A DNA stretch of 64,000 bases from an uncultured Cellvibrio sp. (GTDB lineage Bacteria > Pseudomonadota > Gammaproteobacteria > Pseudomonadales > Cellvibrionaceae): positions 1 to 64,000 of the forward strand of contig CAMLML010000014.1 in assembly GCA_946481095.1 (NCBI GenBank), read 5' to 3'. Under the pieces are notes generated by a model, which saw only the letters and a list, made by a program, of their open reading frames with translations, searched no databases and had not been told where the DNA came from. The position numbers and the translations under genes were made by a program. Of this stretch, positions 38,453 through 46,219 are shown piece by piece. The stretch's first letter is position 1, and every line of letters begins with the position of its first letter.

Positions 38453-39496
38453 ATGAATCAGGAATTCTCAGTAAACGAACACACCCACAGGCGATTTAAC
38501 CCCCTTACCGGTGAATGGCTGTTGGTTTCACCACATAGAACCAAGCGGCCATGGCAGGGGCAACAGGAACAGAGTAGTTGGCCTAACAGCCAGACTCATG
38601 ATCCCCAGTGTTATTTGTGTCCGGGTAATCCGCGAGCCAATGGTGAAGTGAACCCTGACTATCAACAAACCTATGTCTTTACCAATGATTTTGCCGCTCT
38701 GACTGAACAAACCCCGCCGGCACCCGAATCAGATGATGATTTGTTTCAAATCCAGTCTGAAAAGGGAACCAGCAGAGTTATTTGTTTCTCTCCTGACCAT
38801 AGCAAAACTTTGCCGCTATTGAATGATGTGGAAATTCTGGCGGTGATTGGCACCTGGATGAGTGAAGCTGCTGATCTTGGGAAAAAATATCCTGTGGTTC
38901 AGATTTTTGAAAATAAAGGCGCAGTGATGGGATGTTCAAATCCCCATCCTCACGGGCAAATCTGGGCACAGGATCATTTGCCCACCCTGATTCAAAAAGA
39001 AGATCAAACACAGAAACAGTATTTTGCTGAACATAAAAAATCCATGTTGCTCGAATATGCCAATAAAGAGTCAACCCGGCGAGAGCGTGTTGTTACCGAA
39101 AATGATCACTGGTTGGTAGTTGTTCCTTTCTGGGCTGCCTGGCCTTATGAAACGTTATTGTTACCCAAATTTTCCTGTGCACGAATTACAGAATTGAATT
39201 CATCCGCACAACTGGATTTGGCAAAAATTTTGCGTGATATCACTACGCGTTACGATAATTTATTTTCTTGCTCCTTTCCCTATTCGATGGGGTGGCATGG
39301 CGCTCCTTTTGTCAATACAGACTGCTCACATTGGCAATTACACGCGCATTTTTTTCCTCCCTTATTGCGCAGTGCAACGGTTAGAAAATTTATGGTGGGA
39401 TATGAAATGCTTGCTGAGGCACAACGTGATATTTCTCCTGAACAGGCAGCACAAAGCTTGCGTCAGCAGTCCACTATTCACTTCCGTTTAAAATAA
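38453..39496 (+). CDS. galT: Galactose-1-phosphate uridylyltransferase
   Basis: 347 residues, HIT-superfamily enzyme of the Leloir pathway (UDP-glucose + galactose-1-P to UDP-galactose + glucose-1-P). [24 protein letters not shown], the zinc ligands in CYLCPGN, the catalytic [12 protein letters not shown] with His and Q, and [15 protein letters not shown] are visible. Starts with ATG 38453. The stop lies 18 bases before galK, and the pair is an operon. galE and galM are not in the window. Confidence 0.96.
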   Translation: MNQEFSVNEHTHRRFNPLTGEWLLVSPHRTKRPWQGQQEQSSWPNSQTHDPQCYLCPGNPRANGEVNPDYQQTYVFTNDFAALTEQTPPAPESDDDLFQIQSEKGTSRVICFSPDHSKTLPLLNDVEILAVIGTWMSEAADLGKKYPVVQIFENKGAVMGCSNPHPHGQIWAQDHLPTLIQKEDQTQKQYFAEHKKSMLLEYANKESTRRERVVTENDHWLVVVPFWAAWPYETLLLPKFSCARITELNSSAQLDLAKILRDITTRYDNLFSCSFPYSMGWHGAPFVNTDCSHWQLHAHFFPPLLRSATVRKFMVGYEMLAEAQRDISPEQAAQSLRQQSTIHFRLK

Positions 39497-39514
39497 AATC
39501 AAATAGGTATTACT

Positions 39515-40672
39515 GTGAAGAATTTGACAGAAAGTCTGGTTAAACAATTATTTGCCGCACGTTTTTCCCGCGAAGCGGATCTGGTAGTGAAAGCACCGGG
39601 ACGTGTGAATTTAATTGGTGAGCATACCGATTACAACGGTGGTTTCGTGTTACCGGCAGCCATTAATTACCATACTTATATTGCCGCGGCTGCAAACGAT
39701 AAAAAAATCCTGCGCATAATTGCTGAAGATTTTAATCAACAGCAAATATTGGTTGATCTTGAAAAACCCTTTGAATATGACCACCAACATTCGTGGCCCA
39801 ATTATATTTATGGTGTTATCCAGCAATTACAAAAAGCCGGTTATGTATTGAAAGGCGGTGATTTGTTAATTAGCGGTAATGTACCTGCCGGAGCTGGTTT
39901 AAGCAGTTCTGCATCGCTCGAAATGGTGTTGATTCGTGCTTTGTTGGGACTAAGCGGTAACACTATTGATCCAACACAAGCTGCATTGCTGGGACAAGCG
40001 GCGGAAAATCAATTTGTTGGGTGTAATTGCGGGATTATGGATCAACTTATTTCTGCACGTGGGCAGGAATCCTCAGCATTGCTGATTGATTGTGAATCAT
40101 TGGCAACCCGTGCCATTTCGATTCCATCTTCCTGGGAGCTTTTGATCGTACACAGCGGCGTCAAACGTGGTTTGGTTGATAGTGAATACAACCAACGTCG
40201 GCAACAATGTGAAACTGCTGCGGCATATTTCAATCAATCCAGTTTGCGTCATGTGGATTTATCCCGATTATTGGCAGCCGAAAATGATTTGGATCCACTC
40301 AGTTTTCGCAGGGCGCGCCATGTGTTGACAGAAAATCAGCGCACATTAACAGCCGCTGATGCCCTGATCGCTGGGGATATGCAAACCCTTGCCAGAGTTA
40401 TGGCCGAATCCCATGTGTCAATGCGCGATGATTTTGCGATTACCACAACAGCTATTGATCAATTGGTTGCGATTATCCAGAAAGCAGGCAAGGGCAGTGC
40501 GGGCGTGCGCATGACCGGAGGTGGATTTGGGGGTTGTGTTGTGGCAATAGCAGATGCAGCACTGATTCCGGTATTAATTGCGGCTGTTGAAGCAGAGTAC
40601 CAGGCGTCAACCGGATGTCATCCGACAATCATCCCTGCAAAAGCCAGTGCAGGAGCGTTCTCTGTCCAGTGA
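39515..40672 (+). CDS. galK: Galactokinase
   Basis: 385 residues, GHMP kinase that phosphorylates galactose at C1. Galactose-binding GRVNLIGEHTDYNGGFVLPAA, ATP motif PAGAGLSSSASLEM, and the third motif GVRMTGGGFGGCVVAI are all intact. The start is a GTG with a weak TAGGT ahead. It ends 11 bases before a convergent small gene. Confidence 0.96.
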   Translation: MKNLTESLVKQLFAARFSREADLVVKAPGRVNLIGEHTDYNGGFVLPAAINYHTYIAAAANDKKILRIIAEDFNQQQILVDLEKPFEYDHQHSWPNYIYGVIQQLQKAGYVLKGGDLLISGNVPAGAGLSSSASLEMVLIRALLGLSGNTIDPTQAALLGQAAENQFVGCNCGIMDQLISARGQESSALLIDCESLATRAISIPSSWELLIVHSGVKRGLVDSEYNQRRQQCETAAAYFNQSSLRHVDLSRLLAAENDLDPLSFRRARHVLTENQRTLTAADALIAGDMQTLARVMAESHVSMRDDFAITTTAIDQLVAIIQKAGKGSAGVRMTGGGFGGCVVAIADAALIPVLIAAVEAEYQASTGCHPTIIPAKASAGAFSVQ

Positions 40673-40683
40673 TGGGTTTGGTG

Positions 40684-40878
40684 CTAGTGTTTGGTGATGG
40701 TAGCGTCACCCAAATAGGCAAAATAATCCTGCTCAATACTGCGCCTGGGGGCTCGTCTATCAGATGACTTACGACGTTTGCGGTGATAAAGGTCTATAGG
40801 CAGCCCCTCGCAGGGATCAAAATCCAGTCTGCGGTCATTTCCTTTGCGTCTATTAATAAAAAATTTGTGTTCGCTCAT
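40684..40878 (-). CDS. Conserved small basic protein with RRK-x-x-DRR repeats
   Basis: 64 residues from ATG 40878; the frame stays open 33 residues further but this upstream part shows no family features. The sequence has two similar arginine clusters, NRRKGNDRRLDF and KRRKSSDRRAPRR, and a C-terminal YFAYLGDATITKH. I do not recognise a function. The charge suggests nucleic-acid or membrane contact. Low complexity outside the two clusters; no signal peptide. No strong ribosome site. Confidence 0.55.
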   Translation of the reverse strand: MSEHKFFINRRKGNDRRLDFDPCEGLPIDLYHRKRRKSSDRRAPRRSIEQDYFAYLGDATITKH

Positions 40879-41059
40879 GATCAATACGTACAGCCATCTT
40901 TTAGGGGTTTTCGAAGTGTAGCCTTGAGCGTCAATATTTCTAGTCTTTTTCTTAAAATTTAAGGTTTGAATCGTCATTTTAATTTTATTTGATTGAGAGC
41001 AAGACCTGCCGGGTTTTCGAAATGTAGAATATGCACGCCTTGTTTATGCAGGATCCGAG

Positions 41060-41374
41060 ATGAAACCGATTCAAACATTGATTGAAACCAAACTTCAGGA
41101 TGCTTTTTCACCGGAATATTTGTCGGTTGAAAATGAAAGTCATGGGCATGCAGTGCCCAAAGGTTCAGAGTCCCATTTCAAGTTAGTGATAGTGTCGGCA
41201 TCGTTTAATGGCAAGCGGCAGGTGCAACGCCAGCAAGCTGTCTATGCGGCTTTGGCTGAAGCTATGGCTGCCGGAGTCCATGCCCTGGCTATGCACACTT
41301 ATTCCCCGGATGAGTGGGCATCAGCAAAGGTTCCGGATTCTCCCGCTTGTATGGGAAAACAGGTTCATAATTAA
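41060..41374 (+). CDS. bolA: BolA-family protein
   Basis: 104 residues. KPIQTLIETKLQDAFSPEYLSVENESHGHAVPKGSESHFKLVIVSASFNGKRQVQRQQAVYAAL is the BolA fold (KH-like class II), with the conserved His in SHGH and FxGxxxVxRHR-type region here FNGKRQVQRQQ. BolA proteins partner with monothiol glutaredoxins in Fe-S trafficking and affect morphology and motility. CAGGA precedes the ATG. It lies just before trhO. Confidence 0.9.
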   Translation: MKPIQTLIETKLQDAFSPEYLSVENESHGHAVPKGSESHFKLVIVSASFNGKRQVQRQQAVYAALAEAMAAGVHALAMHTYSPDEWASAKVPDSPACMGKQVHN

Positions 41375-41398
41375 CTGGTTGATCAAAAATCAAACGCC

Positions 41399-41404
41399 TA
41401 TAAT
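41399..41404 (+). promoter_or_regulatory. Probable -10 element of trhO promoter
   Basis: Perfect TATAAT in CGCCTATAATGCGCGCCC, 45 bases before the trhO ATG. The -35 at standard spacing is poor. The C/G-rich sequence right after it resembles a discriminator of growth-rate controlled promoters, as at the scpA promoter. Confidence 0.5.
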
Positions 41405-41448
41405 GCGCGCCCTTAATCTATCCATTTCTCCGTTGGTATTGTCTATTT

Positions 41449-42441
41449 ATGAAACAGTTTGTTGTTGCTGCTCTCTATAAATTTGTCCGCTTGCCTGACT
41501 TTCAGGACATAGTGCCCCGATTAAAGCAGTTTTGTGACAGGGAAGGATTAAAAGGAACCTTGTTGCTGGCACCTGAAGGAATTAACGGAACTGTCTCGGG
41601 CACACGTGAATCCATCAATGCACTGGTTGTTTATTTGCAAACAGACGAGCGCTTTATCGGAATGAGTTACAAAGAATCGTTTTATGATGAACAACCTTTT
41701 TATCGCATGAAAGTAAAACTGAAAAAAGAAATTGTCACTATGGGGGTTGAAGGAATTGATCCACAAAAAATAGTGGGAACTTATGTAAAACCCAAAGATT
41801 GGAATGCATTGATTAGTGATCCCGATGTTGTGGTAGTGGATACACGCAACAGTTATGAATATGAAATTGGTACTTTTAAAAATGCAATTGATCCCAAAAC
41901 TGAAACCTTTCGTGAGTTTCCGCAGTGGGTCGCTGAAAATCTCAATCCCCAAAAACATAAAAAAGTTGCCATGTTTTGTACGGGCGGTATTCGTTGTGAA
42001 AAATCGACAGCCTATTTAAAAGAGCAGGGCTTCGATCAGGTTTTTCACCTTGAAGGTGGCATATTAAAATATTTGGAAGATGTACCTGCCGAGCAGAGTT
42101 TGTGGCAAGGCGATTGTTTTGTTTTTGATAATCGGGTTGCTGTTAATCACAGTTTGGAAAAGGGCATTTATGATCAATGTCATGCGTGTCGTTTCCCAAT
42201 TACGGAAGAGGATAAGCAATCGGAATATTATATGCCGGGAGTGAGCTGTCCGCGTTGTTTTGATAAATTAACTGAAGATCAGCGCACTCGTTTTTCCGAA
42301 CGACAGCGTCAAATTGATTTGGCAAAACAACGCAACGAAAAACACATAGGCATGTTACCGCCCGAAAGACAAAAAAAACGTCAGGACAAAATTCAAAAAC
42401 GGGAAGAACAAAAACATTATTCATTGGTGCAGAAGAAATAA
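41449..42441 (+). CDS. trhO: tRNA uridine(34) 5-hydroxylase, rhodanese domain
   Basis: 330 residues (YceA family). N-terminal acylphosphatase-like part ([40 protein letters not shown]), a rhodanese domain (about 130-220) with the active Cys in [16 protein letters not shown], and a C-terminal segment with paired Cys motifs CHACRFP and SCPRCFD that probably bind zinc. It makes 5-hydroxyuridine at tRNA position 34, needing oxygen. Basic tail at the end. Confidence 0.92.
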   Translation: MKQFVVAALYKFVRLPDFQDIVPRLKQFCDREGLKGTLLLAPEGINGTVSGTRESINALVVYLQTDERFIGMSYKESFYDEQPFYRMKVKLKKEIVTMGVEGIDPQKIVGTYVKPKDWNALISDPDVVVVDTRNSYEYEIGTFKNAIDPKTETFREFPQWVAENLNPQKHKKVAMFCTGGIRCEKSTAYLKEQGFDQVFHLEGGILKYLEDVPAEQSLWQGDCFVFDNRVAVNHSLEKGIYDQCHACRFPITEEDKQSEYYMPGVSCPRCFDKLTEDQRTRFSERQRQIDLAKQRNEKHIGMLPPERQKKRQDKIQKREEQKHYSLVQKK

Positions 42442-42480
42442 TCATCCACACCGGATTTTCCGGCAAGATTTATGTTGTGA

Positions 42481-42780
42481 TTATCTGGTTGTCTCTTCTT
42501 TATTTTCGGCTGGAAATTCATTCAAATGAATTTCCAGTTCCAATGCCGCTATGCCAATATTGACACTGGATTTGAGTGTCAATGGCCGATCAGCCAAAGG
42601 CCTGTTTTTTAATTCATCCAATGCAATTTCCAGAATGTTATACATTTGCGCAGTGGATGTGCGAATGGCTTTTTCATTGAGGGAGTCGGTCACAGACACT
42701 GCACCGCTTACTACAGTTTCAGCCCCCATCTTGATATTGGAAACGGCTTGCGATCCAAATTCTTTCATCTTGTCGAGCAT
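42481..42780 (-). CDS. Hypothetical protein, 99 residues
   Basis: No family recognised. MLDKMKEFGSQAVSNIKMGAETVVSGAVSVTDSLNEKAIRT begins with amphipathic helices, followed by a mostly helical acidic C-terminal half (TSTAQMYNILEIALDELKNRPLADRPLTLKSSVNIGIAAL). No signal peptide. GAAGGA lies before the ATG. It is preceded by a terminator for the upstream minus-strand gene, so it has its own promoter. Widely spread small helical proteins of this type are known, but function is not. Confidence 0.7.
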   Translation of the reverse strand: MLDKMKEFGSQAVSNIKMGAETVVSGAVSVTDSLNEKAIRTSTAQMYNILEIALDELKNRPLADRPLTLKSSVNIGIAALELEIHLNEFPAENKEETTR

Positions 42781-42804
42781 AATTATCCTTCGGTTTTATA
42801 AAAT

Positions 42805-42825
42805 AAAGGCGCACAAGGCGCCTTT
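42805..42825 (-). terminator. Intrinsic terminator downstream of the 172-residue gene
   Basis: AAAGGCGC and GCGCCTTT form a perfect 8-pair stem around ACAAG; read on the minus strand it is followed by ATTTTAT. It lies 28 bases beyond the stop of the upstream minus-strand gene. Confidence 0.75.
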
Positions 42826-42852
42826 AAGTGGTGGAGAAATTTGTTGATAAAC

Positions 42853-43371
42853 CTACAGCAGCCCTTTTCGTTGCAGCATGAGTTTGTATTCTTCCAGCTG
42901 ACTAAAAAGCAAATCAAATTTGGCCGCTGCAGGTGTTACGACCAGATCAAGATTTTCACCGGGGTTTTGTGGTCGCATCATGATTTTTTTCAACTCATCG
43001 GACAAGGAAATCATGGTTGATGTGATTTTGTCAGTTGTTTCCTTGTTAAAAAACACACGCCCCTGACCTGTTAGTTCCAGATATCGATCACATTCGCTTA
43101 ACCATTCTTTACGTTGCATCACAAAGTTGCGAATATTTTTTGCGCCACCCCGATGTGCGGTTGCCAATTGTTTGTCTCTGTAAGCTTGTAAACTTTTGAC
43201 CTCTTGCAATACGAACCCTTTGGTCGTTGTCGAGCAATATTTACTGTTGAGATAACTGGCAAATTTGATGTTGTTATCTGTCTCGGCCTTGGTACGCTTG
43301 CAGGTTTCATCGCAAGCCAGTGCCAGTGGACAGAAGAGCAATATTAATAATGCTACCCATAATTCTTTCAT
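42853..43371 (-). CDS. Hypothetical exported protein, 172 residues
   Basis: Not recognised. An N-terminal Sec signal (ELWVALLILLFCPLALA) ends at C-DETC; the Cys could be acylated but the preceding residues are a poor lipobox. The rest is mostly helical with cysteines at SKYCSTTTKG and SECDRYLE, which could form disulfides in the periplasm. Conserved-looking AHRGGAKNIRNFVMQRKEW precedes a coil. GGGCGAG is upstream. No clear role; the signal and terminator make it a real, independently transcribed gene. Confidence 0.7.
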   Translation of the reverse strand: MKELWVALLILLFCPLALACDETCKRTKAETDNNIKFASYLNSKYCSTTTKGFVLQEVKSLQAYRDKQLATAHRGGAKNIRNFVMQRKEWLSECDRYLELTGQGRVFFNKETTDKITSTMISLSDELKKIMMRPQNPGENLDLVVTPAAAKFDLLFSQLEEYKLMLQRKGLL

Positions 43372-43454
43372 ATCGACTCGCCCTATATAGTGTTATGAGA
43401 GGAGGGAACCCATACTTTCAAGACGCGCACTGCCGATTTGTGCGCCTTAGGTAT

Positions 43455-43468
43455 GTGATATAAATCAC
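43455..43468. promoter_or_regulatory. CRP/FNR-like palindrome
   Basis: GTGAT-ATAA-ATCAC, a perfect palindrome, 84-97 bases upstream of the start of the 172-residue exported protein gene. It fits CRP/Vfr (TGTGA-N6-TCACA, one mismatch) or FNR-family half-sites. Binding is not proven; the Fnr gene lies close by. Confidence 0.4.
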
Positions 43469-43493
43469 TTTTTGTGATCAGTCAAGTTCCGTT

Positions 43494-43868
43494 TCAGGCT
43501 CCTGTCAGGGTTGGTAACTTGGTTACCGCTACACTCACAATATAGACGAAGGTTAATAAAGCTGCCGAAAAAAACAGTAATTGTCTGGGTTTGGTTGTTT
43601 GTTTGAATGTCAGTAACCCGAGAATAACGAAAATGACCAATGCAACAAGCTTGGCAATTATCCAGGGGCTGGATAGTGGATAGCTGGCAGCATAAGCTAC
43701 TGCGAATCCGCTCAGGATCATGATCAGGTTAATCGGGTGAGGCAGTATTTTGAATAATTTCTTTTGTAACAGGGATGAGTTGGTGATCAGCCAGAAGCTG
43801 CGCAATAAGAACAGTGCGAAGGCTATAGCGATTAAAGTCAGGTGCAGATGTTTGAGTGCCAGATACAT
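43494..43868 (-). CDS. SirB2-family membrane protein
   Basis: 124 residues, four membrane helices: LKHLHLTLIAIAFALFLLRSFW, HPINLIMILSGFAVAYAASY, WIIAKLVALVIFVILGLLTF and LLFFSAALLTFVYIVSVAVT. KHLHLTLIAIAF and TKPRQLLFFSAA match SirB family text as I remember it. Biochemical role unknown. Its neighbours on the same strand are fnr and a DUF4202 gene. ACGAGA precedes the ATG. Confidence 0.85.
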   Translation of the reverse strand: MYLALKHLHLTLIAIAFALFLLRSFWLITNSSLLQKKLFKILPHPINLIMILSGFAVAYAASYPLSSPWIIAKLVALVIFVILGLLTFKQTTKPRQLLFFSAALLTFVYIVSVAVTKLPTLTGA

Positions 43869-43922
43869 AAAATTCTCGTTATTAATTTAATGGGGGGGTG
43901 GTTTGAGGCCTGGAGAAATGAC

Positions 43923-44501
43923 TCAGCCAAGGGCTTTAGTGACTAATTGCAACATGCTTTCTGATAGAGGCAGTTTGAGTGCAGCAGCATGACCTTTTTC
44001 AGACATTTTGTTCCAGGTTTTTTGAATAATATCGATCAGTTTGGGTTCGTCGTGTTTTGCTGCAAAATCTTCAAGATAAAACTCCAAAAAGACCAGACAG
44101 ATAACATCTTCAAGTGCTTGCACTTCGTCATCGCGTTTTAATCCGCGTTTGAGTAATAAATCTTTTACCCGTTCAATAGTGTCATTTCCGTAACCATTAT
44201 CGGACATTATTTTTCCGGCCGTTTCGCCATGAAATACAGCAAGATCAAGCCGCCATTTTTTGTAACCTGATCTGTCCATAGGGTAAGCATCACGTGGAAT
44301 TTTCCAGCGGCATATATGTTGTGCTCTTGCCGCCAGTTGTAATTCTTCAGAAGGGTTATCGCAAAAGACATGCAATCGTGCTGTCATTCGTTGCGCGTAA
44401 ATCCATTCCTTTGCAACCATTTCTCCTGCTACCAGTTCTTTATTCGGGTCTTGCTGATTGGCTAAGTCAAACGCAGACAGGGCTTTATCGAGACGGCTCA
44501 T
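43923..44501 (-). CDS. DUF4202 protein
   Basis: 192 residues, mostly helical. ELVAGEMVAKEWIYAQRMTARLHVF, AARAQHICRWKIPRDAYPMDRSGYKKWRLDLAVFHGETA and ALEDVICLVFLEFYLEDFA contain the family's conserved His, Arg and Trp residues. Function unknown; the conserved His/Asp set would fit a metal-dependent enzyme of helical fold. The ATG at 44501 overlaps the fnr stop (ATGA), so translation is coupled to the oxygen sensor. Confidence 0.85.
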   Translation of the reverse strand: MSRLDKALSAFDLANQQDPNKELVAGEMVAKEWIYAQRMTARLHVFCDNPSEELQLAARAQHICRWKIPRDAYPMDRSGYKKWRLDLAVFHGETAGKIMSDNGYGNDTIERVKDLLLKRGLKRDDEVQALEDVICLVFLEFYLEDFAAKHDEPKLIDIIQKTWNKMSEKGHAAALKLPLSESMLQLVTKALG

Positions 44502-45256
44502 GAGTGACAAATATCTCCACCGTTGGCAATCTTATGCAAGCCATCCATGTCGATAATTTGAATTTCTTTTTTATCCACGGCAATTACTTGCTGTTGTTGT
44601 AATCGGGTGAAAATTCGGCTTACGGTTTCGATAGTGAGCCCCAAATAATTGCCTATATCAGTGCGGGACATAGGCAGGAAAAAAGTGGCCGCGGATAAAT
44701 TACGTCTGCTGTTGCGATTCGAAATACTTAATAACAAAGCCGCGATTCGTTCTTCTGCACTGCTTTTGCTCAAGAGCGTAATGACTTGATGATCCTGAGT
44801 AATTTCGCGGCTCATAAGTTGAAAAAAATTTCTTTGTAAAGATGGTATCTTCAAGCTCAGTTCTTCCATTCTGTTGAAAGGAATTTCGCAAACTGATGCG
44901 GTTTCCAACGCGATTACCGAGTTGGTGTAGTAGCCATTGGCAATACCATCCATACCAACCACTTCACCGGGTAAATAAAATCCGGTGACTTGTTCTTCAC
45001 CTTTGTCGCTGATACTTAAGGCTTTAACGGCACCGGAACGAATGGCATACACAGAATCAAATTTGTCACTGGCTCTGTATAGGTAATCCCCTTTTTGCAG
45101 AGGTTTTCCGCGTTGAACTATCTGGTTTAGTTTTTCCACATCATCAATATGCAAACTGATGGGCAGGCAAATAGTGTTGAGCCGACAATTCCCACAGCTG
45201 ACTTTGCGGTCATGCGGGCAAATATTATCGGGGTTAAAAGGTTGATTCGCATTCAT
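44498..45256 (-). CDS. fnr: Fnr/Anr-type oxygen-responsive transcription regulator
   Basis: 252 residues. The N-terminal cysteines in CPHDRKVSCGNCRLNTIC and Cys in LETASVCEIPF provide the four ligands of the oxygen-labile [4Fe-4S] cluster (E. coli Cys20, 23, 29, 122). Then a cyclic-nucleotide-type beta-roll (GDYLYRASDKFDSVYAIRSG), dimerisation helix and the DNA-binding helix-turn-helix MSRTDIGNYLGLTIETVSRIFTRLQQQ, which reads TTGAT half-sites. ATG 45256 is chosen over a TTG at 45268. Translationally coupled to DUF4202. A near-consensus FNR box lies 64 bases upstream. Confidence 0.94.
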   Translation of the reverse strand: MNANQPFNPDNICPHDRKVSCGNCRLNTICLPISLHIDDVEKLNQIVQRGKPLQKGDYLYRASDKFDSVYAIRSGAVKALSISDKGEEQVTGFYLPGEVVGMDGIANGYYTNSVIALETASVCEIPFNRMEELSLKIPSLQRNFFQLMSREITQDHQVITLLSKSSAEERIAALLLSISNRNSRRNLSAATFFLPMSRTDIGNYLGLTIETVSRIFTRLQQQQVIAVDKKEIQIIDMDGLHKIANGGDICHS

Positions 45257-45319
45257 AGCAAATTCCAATGCGTGGGTGTCTTTGGGGATTGTTGCAGCTT
45301 TGTGCTTTGGGGTAAATAG

Positions 45320-45333
45320 TTGATCAGAAACAA
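45320..45333 (-). promoter_or_regulatory. FNR box upstream of fnr
   Basis: TTGAT-CAGA-AACAA differs from the TTGAT-N4-ATCAA consensus at one base. It lies 64-77 bases ahead of the fnr ATG and could mediate autoregulation. Confidence 0.45.
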
Positions 45334-45362
45334 AAAAGCCGTTGAGTTTGCAATCAACGGCT
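45333..45362 (-). terminator. Intrinsic terminator of the ExoP_C-like gene
   Basis: AGCCGTTGA and TCAACGGCT form a perfect 9-pair stem around eight bases (45337-45362). On the minus strand it is followed by TTTTTTG. It lies 24 bases after the stop of the minus-strand gene that ends at 45386. Confidence 0.88.
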
Positions 45363-45385
45363 ATATGAGGTTTTTTTCAGGGGAT

Positions 45386-46033
45386 CTATTTATCTTTGGC
45401 GCAACCTTTTTCACCCTCTGCCATTTTTTCGAGTCGGACATTGGTAATACTGAGAGTAAATTTGTCGCTGGTTGAAATAGTGAAAGGGCCGTTGATTTTA
45501 CTCAGGTCAAAATTGTCACTCTTGAAACAGTTGAGCGGAATGGGCAGGGAAAACCATTCGCCTTGTTTCATGGATTTAATCATCTTGTTTATTTTGATTT
45601 CGGCACGGCAGGGGTAACCACAATCCATACCTATCTTGACATCTGCTTTGGGTTTTTCATCAATTCGCATATCAATGGTGAGTGAAACTGCATCCTTGTA
45701 TTTTGAAAGATCGATATTGCTTCCATAAATCGAGAAACTTCCTTGCTTGGATTTTTTGTGCCAGGTCAGTTGAATGGCATCAGCTGAATCCTTGAAACTA
45801 ACGGGTTTAACCGATATAGCACCACCTGTGGAGGTTCCTTCCCGTCCTGAAACAGAAAGAGACCAATTGTCGGGATCACCCAAACTGATACCTCGATTCA
45901 GGGGTTCACCTTTGTACATATAGATATAGTTTGGGTTGAGTTGAGAATCTGCCTGGGCAAAAATTGCTTGTGTAAACAGGGAAGAACCAATCAATAAAAC
46001 CAAAGCGGGTTTAAAAACAGATGAGCGTTTCAT
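45386..46033 (-). CDS. Exported stand-alone ExoP_C-like galactose-binding domain protein
   Basis: 215 residues with a signal peptide (about 1-27, ALVLLIGSSLFTQAIFAQA). The rest is a single beta-sandwich domain: PNYIYMYKGEPLNRGISLGDP, NWSLSVSGREGTSTGGAI, GSFSIYGSNIDLSKYKDAVSLTIDMRID, VKIGMDCGYPCRAEIKIN, GEWFSLPIPLNCFKSDN. This is the arrangement at the C-terminus of Pseudoalteromonas ExoP-type family 3 glucan glucohydrolases (ExoP_C, galactose-binding-like). Here it is free, with no catalytic domain. Two disulfides are likely (CGYPC, CF...GCA). A sugar-binding role in the periplasm or outside is inferred. It is convergent to fnr and divergent from flhA. Confidence 0.7.
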   Translation of the reverse strand: MKRSSVFKPALVLLIGSSLFTQAIFAQADSQLNPNYIYMYKGEPLNRGISLGDPDNWSLSVSGREGTSTGGAISVKPVSFKDSADAIQLTWHKKSKQGSFSIYGSNIDLSKYKDAVSLTIDMRIDEKPKADVKIGMDCGYPCRAEIKINKMIKSMKQGEWFSLPIPLNCFKSDNFDLSKINGPFTISTSDKFTLSITNVRLEKMAEGEKGCAKDK

Positions 46034-46162
46034 AGTGGGTTAGCCTCAAAAATTATTGTTATTAACCGAGTAATTCGGAGCCAACATTTTGAACCTGTTT
46101 TTCACAAAGTCAATTGTACTATTTATCGGTTGATACGAAATTTACACCATTCAATGTCAGTC

Positions 46163-46176
46163 GGTACGCTTCTTGC
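46163..46176 (+). promoter_or_regulatory. Sigma-54 promoter candidate for flhA
   Basis: CGGTACGCTTCTTGCG has the invariant GG (46163-46164) and GC (46175-46176) with exactly ten bases between. This places the start site near 46188, 32 bases before the flhA ATG. flhA is sigma-54/FleQ dependent in Pseudomonas and Vibrio. Confidence 0.55.
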
Positions 46177-46219
46177 GATGAGGGATATAACGTTTAATAA
46201 CCGTCAAGAAATCGACATT

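Noticed and set aside
40879..40977. 33-residue upstream extension of the small basic protein
   Set aside because: No ribosome site and no conserved features; the later ATG begins the patterned sequence.
42451..42463. Short CCGGA-TTT-TCCGG hairpin after trhO
   Set aside because: Only five pairs and no T-run, so too weak to call a terminator.
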